Source: Undaria pinnatifida
Taxonomy: Eukaryota > Sar > Phaeophyceae > Laminariales > Alariaceae
Direction: 5' to 3'
Assembly: GCA_012845835.1 (NCBI GenBank)
Contig: JABAKD010000017.1
Coordinates: forward strand, 372,001 to 436,000
Length of the DNA: 64,000 bases
Of the stretch, positions 1-8,810 are shown piece by piece. Made by a program: the position numbers and the translations under genes. The stretch's first letter is position 1. Every line of letters starts with the position of its first letter. The notes beneath the pieces are model-generated. The model did no database searches. It saw only the letters and a list, made by a program, of their open reading frames with translations, and had not been told where the DNA came from.

Positions 1-3
1 GTG

Positions 4-175
4 ATGAACAAACCATCCCATGGCCCATGTAAACTTGGATATACCAGGTACAAATAGTTCAATGGGTCGTGTCGCAGACCAAGAATTACTTTTTTTCCGA
101 CCATTTTGGGTTTGAGGAGCCCCGTCATTTTTAGAAACTACAGAATAGTCAAAAAGTGGTACTTGGTATACCTCA
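4..175 (+). repeat. R2 interspersed repeat, copy 1
   Basis: This copy has the R2 landmarks in order: a CCATGGCCCATGTA-type block, then a T-rich run, then GGGTTTGAGGAGCCCCGTCA, then a short A-rich end. Related copies lie near 32061-32311, 43411-43470, 45390-45885 and 55035-55300, all in the same orientation. No coding capacity was seen. The family type is not recognised. Confidence 0.6.
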
Positions 176-240
176 AGACATGAGCACCTCATATGACCTG
201 TACACCTCGTATAATGTTGTTGTTGTTGGGTTGCTTCGTA

Positions 241-495
241 AAACCGAAAATACACTCCACCTGTGAGATCGAAGATTTCGTGGAAACTCATGTTTGCCAG
301 CCGTATGTGATATTCCGATCGCGCGTATTACCGCTTGTGTGTCCTCGTTAAGGGTATGCTGTTGGTCGGCGACTCCCCTTGGAACTAGCTTGTACCAGGG
401 CCAACAGGATAATGTTGAATCAATATGTGCACGGAAACTATAAAACCCGTTTTCGAGGAGGACAGCAAAGTCTGACGGATTATTTTGGACCATTT
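241..495 (-). repeat. R1 interspersed repeat fragment
   Basis: In reverse orientation this holds the R1 end (CTCACAGCTGGAGTGTATTTT-like, here with one change), the GATGAGTTTC block and the GGTTTTATAGTTTCC block. Short ORFs here are explained by the repeat and recur in other copies. Confidence 0.65.
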
Positions 496-649
496 GTTGT
501 TTACCTGTCAATGGCCGAGGCGCCATTACCAGTCTTCTGGATTATTATCTACGATAAAGTACGGAAATCGGGGATTTTTCTTCATGTGGCCCACGTGTGC
601 TCCGGCACTAAGACAAGCGGAATATTAACAAACTGCCGAATACACCACT

Positions 650-1144
650 TTAAAACCCTAACCCCAACCCTCAACCTTACCCTAACCCCGCACATACCTC
701 GTACATACCTCGTACATATCTCGTACATATCTCGTACATATCTCGTACATATCTCGGACATATCTCGGACATATCTCGTACATATCTCGTACATATCTCG
801 TACATATCTCGTACATATCTCGTACATATCTCGTACATATCTCGTACATATCTCGTACATATCTCGTACATATCTCGTACATATCTCGTACATATCTCGT
901 ACATATCTCGTACATATCTCGTACATATCTCGTACATATCTCGTACATATCTCGTACATATCTCGTACATATCTCGTACATATCTCGTACATATCTCGTA
1001 CATATCTCGTACATATCTCGTACATATCTCGTACATATCTCGGACATATCTCGTACATATCTCGTACATATCTCGTACATATCTCGTACATATCTCGTAC
1101 ATATCTCGTACATATCTCGTACATATCTCGGACATATCTCGGAC
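650..1144. repeat. Telomere-like stub followed by an 11-bp minisatellite
   Basis: A short CCCTAACCCCAACC-type stretch (about 650-690) runs straight into roughly 40 copies of an 11-bp unit, TACATATCTCG, with a few units carrying CTCGG instead of CTCGT. Because 11 is not a multiple of 3 and the unit has no stop in several frames, it creates long repeated ORFs on both strands. These ORFs are not genes. Confidence 0.95.
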
Positions 1145-1466
1145 AACATTGTCCGGAAATAGTCCGACTTTTTTTTGTTGAAGATTTTGGTCGACCACAA
1201 TAATGTTGGAAGTCATGTACGTATAAAAAATATTCCCCGATGTTAGAGAGAAGTAATGTATCAAAATATCCCCCGATGTGTGGAGTCATCCATAAAAATA
1301 TTCCCCGATTTCCATACTTTATCTTTAGATAATAATCGAGACGTGTCGTAATGGCTGCTGCAATAGGCCATGGGGTTTCTTCATCGGGGCTGCACTTTCG
1401 TGTCAGGTCACGGTTAGATGGTTTAGCTTTGGAATCGGTATATGTGGAAATGTGTCGACTTCCTCT

Positions 1467-1737
1467 GGTGAGTGAAATTCGTGAAATTGGTGGGTGAAAT
1501 TGGTGGGTGAAATTGGTGAGTGAAATTGGTGAGTGGCATTGGTGAGTGAAATTGGTGTGAGGAGCCGAAGAAAACGAAGGCAAACCACTGCTGTTATCGT
1601 GTTATCGTGGTATCGTGGTATCGTGGTATCGTGTTGTCGTGTTATCGTGTTATCGTGTTGTCGTGTTATCGTGTTATCGTGTTATCGTGTTATCGTGTTA
1701 TCGTGGTATCGTGTTATCGTGGTATCGTGTTATCGTT
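1467..1737. repeat. Two adjacent minisatellites (13 bp and 8 bp)
   Basis: From about 1467 to 1560 a 13-bp unit (GTGAAATTGGTGA/G) repeats about six times. From 1592 to 1737 an 8-bp unit (GTTATCGT, with GGTATCGT variants) repeats about 18 times. A unique spacer of about 30 bp lies between them. Confidence 0.9.
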
Positions 1738-1739
1738 GC

Positions 1740-2945
1740 GCGCACCGACGGATACATGGTTAGCAGGTATTCGGTCTTAGGACTTAGCGCACAGAGTCAC
1801 CCCACGGTAGCCCACGGTAGCGCTGCAGAAGGGTTTTTAAGAAGTTTCTGGTCTTTTAACATGGGCTAGGAGCTCATATATCACCCGAAGCATGACTGCG
1901 AAGGAAGGCACTCGTTCGGGCAATCCGACCAAACACTGCTATACGCTATTGATAGCCCTAAAACAGATATGCTCGTAAACGTACGAGAGCTAGAGGAGAG
2001 AACCCCGAGTTTCTTGGTTGAGAAATCCAACCGGCATGATTATCAGAAGGTAAGAAACCTTCGTTTGGGCCGAAAAGTGAAGAGTGAAACGTGAAATCCG
2101 TGCCGTGGGATGACTGTATTAATAGCCTAGTAATAGCCTATTAATAGCCTATTAATGGCCTATTAATAGCCCATTAATAGCCTACACCTCCAAGTATACT
2201 TGGCGATTTACAACAGTGACGTCAGCTTGCTTCGGTTTGACAACCTACTGGGTGGGGGTTCGTCATTTGTAGTTCCGTTGTACTCGAGTGGCCCGTTTGG
2301 CGCGCGTAAATGGTGGGCAAGTGAATTAGTACTACGCATGGTTTTATCGTGTCAAAGCGTCTGTTGCTCGTGAGCCGTTTAGGCCCCAGGCATGCCGACC
2401 TGTAACACGGTAGCTGGGGTGGTGTATTGGTGTGGTGGTGTCATCTATGGAGGAAGAGTGCGCGGCAGTCCGAGTCGCAGGCTGCGCTCGTATCGTGCAT
2501 CCCCCCCCCCCCCCCCCCCCCCCCCCCACGCTGCACTTCGGGTGCAGCTCCGATCACTAGACATGTTTGGGTGATTGCTATGCTCGTGGTCGATCCTGTT
2601 GTCGTTACCTGACGGTGGGTTGGCTGGATATGACGCGGAACAATTGACAACTAAATGGCGTAGTCGTCTTCGATTGCCTGGTAAACACCACACGTCGAGT
2701 CGCTGACTCGACAGTCAGATGCATACACGTAGAAATACGCAAGTTTCCGGCCGCAGCTAAGTCTGTAATGCCTAGCTTAGCCTAGGCTAGGCAGTTAGTG
2801 TCTGGTCGGCGGTATGCTGTTAGTACACTCTTTGTATGTTGCTAGTACGCTATTAGTATGCTATTAGTATGCTGTTAGTATACTGTTAGTATAATGTTAG
2901 TATAATGTTAGTTTACTATTAGTAGGTGTGCTGTTAGTAGCGCAA
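1740..2945. other. Non-coding stretch with short repeats and a C27 run
   Basis: No gene was recognised. Contents: a TAATAGCCTAT tandem (about 2126-2190), an uninterrupted run of 27 C (2501-2527), and a GTTAGTAT-type minisatellite of about 11 bp (about 2816-2940). The glycine- and proline-rich ORFs near 2344-2693 are only translations of the C run. Confidence 0.8.
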
Positions 2946-3060
2946 GCTTCCCCTTCGGGATGTGGCTCGCTTGAAAATTGAGGGAAAAACGAAAACAAAC
3001 CTCTTCAAAACTACGGTGAAAAACTTATCCACCGCGCAAGTAACACGGCAAGGTACACAG
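2946..3060 (+). repeat. R7 interspersed repeat, isolated copy
   Basis: This carries the R7 landmarks CCCCTTCGGGATGTGGCT, a GCTTGAAA block, a GGGAAAAACGAAAAC block and the ending ACCGCGCAAGTAAC. It resembles the three tandem units at 9068-9490 and the copy at 10675-10805, all on the + strand. Confidence 0.7.
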
Positions 3061-5111
3061 ACCATCGAAGGCGTTTTTTTGCTCAAGTCTAGATGCCGTT
3101 ATTAGTAATGGTATAGCCTGCCGACTCGCAGCCCCAGCGATTGTCCTTTGTTGTCCACGCCTTTCCCCGCTCAAAACAGATGATACTGTCATGCTGCCAT
3201 GTTATCAAAATAGGGTTTTGTATATATGAAGTTGCGTTTTGCCATCCCCCGACGCAGCAGTCCAAGCAAGGTGCCTTGTGTGGCAGTGGCAGGTTTCGAC
3301 CTATGGATAGACTAAACGTGATCAATCGTGTTCACTTTAGGACCCCGAGTAATATATAAGTCAGTGATACCGCCAGACTGGCTCACTTGGGTGAACGATA
3401 ACATATAAGCCAGTGAGAAACTTGGTTTTAGAAATTGTTCTCAGGGGCGAGCCCTTACCATTGGGTCATTATGTCCGAGAATGCACGGACCGTTGAGGTT
3501 ATTATTTTTATACCTGGTACACGCCAACGGCTCTTATATTTTGGGACCGGGTGGTATGTGATAGCCTATGCCCAAGGCTGCTCGAGCTTGGTGTGACGAT
3601 GGTGTGACGACGGTTTGACGACGGTGTGACGACGGTGTGACTTGATGGTGTGACTTGATGGTGTGACTTGATGGTGTGACTTGATGGTGTGACTTGATGG
3701 TGTGACTCGATGGTGTGACGATGGTGTGACGATGGGGTTTGAAAGCTTGCCCAGATTAGGTGCTGATCGCTGGCAGGCTTGTCGCCGTGTCGCCGTATAA
3801 CTTTTTTTGTTGGTTGTTTAGAGTGTGCTACAACAGCGGCATATCGCTTTTTGGCGCTTTTTGGCCGAAACGTTTCCTGCATGTCGGGTTGGGCCCCTTA
3901 ACGCCTTTACTACTGGAAACCCCTTTTTTTGACAAATTTACTAACAGTTAGTATAGGGAGAGATTTTTGGGTCTCTAAAGGGCTTAACCCTCCATAACCC
4001 CAATTCGTCGGAATTTTTCGGTCTTTCTGGTATACCTGGGCCATGTTTTTTTTTCTCTTGGATTTTTTTTTGGGTGAGCTACTTGTATAGAGCTCCTCAA
4101 GCTGCAAGTGACAGCACTCGAGAAAAATTGGTCGACTTCTACCGTAAGGTGCCTCGTTTTCCCCGTCCCAACCGTCCCAATCTTCTCAATCCGCCGAATA
4201 GGCTAGGGAACACACAAGCGAGCGACTCATATGCTTATCGCAGGGTTATCGTCGTCTTGTTATATCGTAGGGTTGAGTGCAAGAAATCGGGAGTTGTGGA
4301 GCGGGAAGGGATGTTGATATACTCGTGTTGGGAAGGACTATTTGTTGGGGGATGCATAGGAGTGTGGGAGAGCGATTTTGGTGGAAACGAGCTGTGCTGT
4401 CATTCAGGAGAGATAAGGACTCGGCGGGTAGTGCAAAAGCAGAGCGTATGCACCGGAGTGCAGGAAAGTGGTGGGCGTCTGATGATGACCTACTACTGTA
4501 CGATACTGCTGCTATTGTGAGGGTACAGCAGTGTGTACTACTGTACGATACTGCTGCTATTGTGAGGCGGGGGACTGGAGACGGAAGGGTTTTGGAGGAT
4601 TTATCTCCCGCCTTTTTTTGTTGTCATAGTGTGCGTGTTGCGTGAAGGTGGCGAGAAGCTGTTCAGTGGCAAGCTTGGCAGTATGCAGCAGTCGCGGTCC
4701 CGCGTTAAGGCGGTACCCTGTAGTGCGCGGGCCCAGTTTAGTGCGGTAAAAGTCGCTTGTCACGATCTCATCCTGCTGTAGAGAGCACTCCATGAACCCG
4801 TGATAGTGCGGGGTGCCACTTTAGTTCCGGTATTTGTCATCTGGCAAAGCACCGCACTAATGGGAAACCAAGACTGTGCCTGGTACGTGCTCGTATGTTT
4901 CGAACTGCCCCGATATATCATATTGCGGCGCTCTGTTGGGCGAGGTCGCAACTAGCGATTTTGTCTATCAACATTATTATATATACGTCAGCTGTGTTTT
5001 CGACATTTTTCCGGTCGATGCTCATCTTTGCAAGCTGCGTGTATACCTGGTAGCGATTTTCACCGCACTAAAGCACTAAACTGAGGATCCGCACTATATG
5101 TTACAGCATTA
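3061..5111. other. No gene recognised; 13-bp and 46-bp tandem repeats
   Basis: A 13-bp minisatellite (GTGTGACTTGATG and GACGATGGTGT variants) fills about 3590-3735. A 46-bp unit is duplicated at about 4491-4568, with a shared core of TACTGTACGATACTGCTGCT. The longest ORF (4074-4520, 148 codons) has no recognisable domain and runs through the duplication, so I do not call it. Confidence 0.7.
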
Positions 5112-5491
5112 ACGGGCTTCGACCGTTGTAGATTTCCTGTGATTCTGCCATGGTTGAACCGTGACCCGCATTTTACTCACTCGCCTCGCGTCACCTTGCG
5201 GCACCTCGCCTGACAGCATGCCAGACTGTAGTTTGTTGTGTTTTTGGCAACAAACATTACAAGAGTGTAGTTCATGGCACGAATCAACCGCGTGTACTTC
5301 GACGGGCTTCGACCGTTGTAGATTTCCTGTGATTCTGCCATGGTTGAGCCGTGACCCGCATGTTACTCACTCGCCTCGCGTCACCTTGCGGCACCTCGCC
5401 TGACAGCATGCCAGACTGTAGTTTGTTGTGTTTTTGGCAACAGACATTACAAGAGTGTAGTTCATGGCACGAATCAACAGCGTGTACTCTG
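5112..5491 (+). repeat. 190-bp tandem duplication, two copies
   Basis: Two head-to-tail copies start at 5112 and 5302, with only a handful of differences. Each contains a CCTCGCGTCACCTTGCGGCA block. The high identity suggests a recent duplication. The ORFs in it are the same frame twice and have no recognised domain. Confidence 0.92.
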
Positions 5492-5579
5492 GAAGGTATC
5501 TGGTTACCTATCCGAGTAAGGCAAAAATCGCCAGCTTTGGTATCCGGGTACCCCGTGATAGATACCGTACTAAACACAC

Positions 5580-6200
5580 CGTTTTCACAACACTCAAACC
5601 CTTCAACCCTAACCCCAACCCCAACCTCGATCGCTACTTCAACTTGAAACCAACCCCAACTCTAGACCCATCCTCAACCTCAAAACCCCATCCACAACCC
5701 CAACCTCAACCTCAACCTCACACCAACCCTAACCCCAGTGCCGACGCAAACCTCAACGCCAACTTCAAGTTCAATTTCAACCTCAAACCAAGCTCACTCC
5801 CGAGCCCAAGCTCAACCCCAGCCCCGACTCCATCCTCACCCTCAAATGTTGCCCTCCCCAACCTCAACCCCATCCACAATCAAAACGCCCATTCTAACGC
5901 TACTCCCATCCCCAAACCCCAACCTCGACCTCAAGTTGAACCTCAGACCAACCTCAAGCTCATTCTCAAGGTGAACCCTCAGCTCGACTTCAACCTCAAA
6001 CCACCCGCAACCCCATCGTGGCCCCTACCCAACCTCAACACCACCCCCTAATCTCAGCCCGAACTGCAACCCCAACCTCAACTTCAACCTCCCCAACCCC
6101 GACTCCAGCCCCAACTCTAGCCTCCCCAACCCCAACCCCGACTCAATCCTAACCGTAACGCATTCCCCAACATCAACGTCGATATGAAACCAACCCCAAC
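5580..6200 (+). repeat. Degenerate CCCCAA/CCTCAA tract
   Basis: About 600 bp of strongly strand-asymmetric DNA is built from 6-bp words such as CCCCAA, CCTCAA and CCCTAA with many substitutions. The strand is nearly free of G. It looks like decayed telomere-type repeat or a related hexanucleotide satellite. The Pro/Asn/Thr-rich ORF of 195 codons is a by-product. Confidence 0.85.
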
Positions 6201-7034
6201 CTCATGTCTAACATGCCAACTCCAACCCCAATCCTTACGTCGAACACAGTCCTAGTCGCATCTTCAAAGCACCGGCTTCAATCCCAACTTCAACTTCCGC
6301 TTGAATTTGACAGTTACGTTTTGAGTCAGGGACCTCGGGCAGGCTTCGTTGGCCAGTTCCGTTCGGTGGGCAGTTACCAAGTGCAACCGACTGTCAACTT
6401 TCGCTCCTGTTTTACGGCATGTTGATATGTTTCGTGCGAGTACAGCAACTGTTGACTACATGTTTAATGTAAGATACTTTTACTCTTGATGGTACAGCTG
6501 TAGAAGCATAGCCGTAAATTCGCCGTTCCTTCGCATGATACCAGGTAAGTGTTCACCAGACATTGTTGTTTGAATAACAACAATGTCAGGTATTTAACGG
6601 CACACATCGCCGCCCCCCTGATTGAAGTTGCGCCCGACCCAAAACATGAAGTGTTTGCCTAAACTGGCTTCTCTTTCTTGTTCCATGTTAATAATTAACA
6701 CGAGCACCCTCCTCGATTTCCTTGCCTTTTTTTATGTGACTTGTGACCTGGGTAGACGCGTTTTTTTGTTCCTCATGTAAGGAACGGTGACGTGGTTGTT
6801 GTGCCCGGGTCGTTATCCGCCAGAAACGGGTATAGGCGATGTGATTTTGGCCAATCGCCTGGCTCTTTGGGTGTGCTTTCGACTTGCTTCCATTGTGTAC
6901 CCGCTGTTGACTCCAAATGGAGCGAGTACACCGCGTTAATAATTGTCTATCATATTCTCGTACATATTATTTTCGTTTGTTTGTTCGTTTGCTTGTTCGT
7001 TTGTTTGCTTGTTTGTTTGTTCGTTTGTTTGTAG
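6201..7034. other. Unassigned stretch upstream of the first recognised ankyrin exon
   Basis: No exon was recognised. A (TTTG)n/(TTCG)n-rich tract at about 6973-7031 ends in the TTTGTAG acceptor of ankyrin exon A. Near 6775-6800 a short segment (GGAACGGTGACGTGG) resembles the start of exon A and may be a decayed copy. The similarity is short, so this is weak. Confidence 0.5.
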
Positions 7035-7187
7035 GGACGGTGACGTAGCAGCTCAGAATGGGCACCTGGAGCTTCTGAAGAGCGGCCAGGTGAAAGAGGT
7101 GTCGAGCCAGGCCATGGACCTTGCCGCGGCGAACGGGCATCTCGACGTCGTTATGTGGCTGCACGAGAACCGCAAAGAGGGATGCAC
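7035..7187 (+). CDS. Ankyrin gene exon A
   Basis: The acceptor is TTTGTAG and the donor is AC|GTGAGA. It enters with one base of a split codon and leaves in phase 2. It encodes DGDVAAQNGHLELLK, a spacer, and then DLAAANGHLDVVMWLHENR, that is, one partial and one full repeat. Confidence 0.85.
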
Positions 7188-8775
7188 GTGAGACAGCTAA
7201 TACGATGATACTGCTACTGCTGTGCTACTGCTGCACTCGCATACCATCGGCACTTGGTACCATACATGAACATAGCAATGGTTTGTACTTCGAAGTATAT
7301 GTGAGCAGAATACGATGTTTTATTTGTAGGTAGTACAAGCGCTTATGCATGTACCGCTGCTTCTTTTAGACTAGTCTAGAGTACCGGTAATACAACTGCT
7401 GTAGTGCCAACGGACGTTAAAGATGCTGACGTGGCTGCGCCACAGCAGCAAAGAGGGATGAAAACTACTTGTAATAATAGTAACAATAATACATGGTAAG
7501 AATACAATTCTGCTGTAAGTTTGGATAGTATAATGTTATAGTATGTTAAATAATAATCGCCAATAAACTCGTTTGTGGTGCTGCTGCTGATTGTTGCTTG
7601 CTCGGTTGCTTGCGCAGTGGCTCTTTGTTTTTCTTTTGTGTTCAACAGTCTTTTATCTACCTGGTACCCTCTGTATACTATTACTATTACTGTCACTATT
7701 AGTAGCGACGCTCCACGGATTTGAAGGCAACCACGTCCCGAAGGGTAGCCATGTACTCAACATGTACTCAAGATGATGTCAAGGTGATGTCAAGATGATG
7801 TTGTGCTGGTTATTTCTTATTGCAGGACGATGGACCACGCGGCTACTCACGGACACCTAGTCGTACTCATTCTACCCACTCATCGTGCTCTTGGTACTCA
7901 TTATACTGGTTCTGTATTGCCCATCCTGCTCACTTGCCACAGTGCTCATTGAACTGGTTGTGTACTGCTATACTCATTATACTTTTGCACGGCAGCGATG
8001 GACCCGGCGGCTACTCGTACAGTTTGTCATACTCATTCTACCCACTCATTCTACTCATATTACTCATTTTACACAAGTCTATGTTGCCCATCTATCCTAT
8101 TAATACCCGCCGTACTTTCTGATTCTAGTCGTTAACCTGATTGCACTGGTTGCACTGGTTCGACTGTCATACTTTACTTGAAGACGGAGGCGATGGACGA
8201 GGCGGCTACCCACGAACAGCTAGTCATACTCACTATCCAGTGACTATCCAGTGACTATCCTGTGACTAGCACTCATAGCACTCGTTCTCCTCGATTCTGT
8301 ATTGCCCATCCATCGTACGGGCTCTATTGATTTACTCATTGCTCTGGGTGTACTGGATGTGCTGTAATACCTTGCTTTAGGACGGAGGCGATGGACGAGG
8401 CGGCTAAGAACGGACACCTTGACGTTCTTAGGTGGCTGCACGAAAACCGTCAAGAGGGCTGCACTGGTGGTGCCATGGACATGGCTTCCAGGCACGGACA
8501 TCTAGAGGTAAGCTCCAAAGTTTCACAATCTAGATCATCTTTCTTGTGTATCATGTATATCATTTACAGTAGATCCTGTATCGGTCGTTTTGAGATGTCG
8601 TGCAGCATCTGTAAAAATTGAGTACAGATCAAATCCTGAATTCTGTTGCTAGATGATGCAGATCGCACGGCTCCCGCCCGGTAATATGAGCTACACCGTA
8701 CAGATCCTCCCTGACAGATCTGGTAGATCATCAGGTGGGGATACATCATACATCATCTGCCCGACGTGTGAAATT

Positions 8776-8810
<35 letters not shown>

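Noticed and set aside
692-1144. Possible CRISPR array
   Set aside because: Units are 11 bp without spacers, and the window is eukaryotic.
582-1583. Long ORFs on both strands (up to 333 codons) near the left edge
   Set aside because: They are translations of the 11-bp minisatellite, with short unique flanks and no domain or splice support.
5464-6051. 195-codon Pro/Asn/Thr-rich ORF
   Set aside because: Its open frame follows from the G-poor hexanucleotide tract; no start context, signal peptide or domain.
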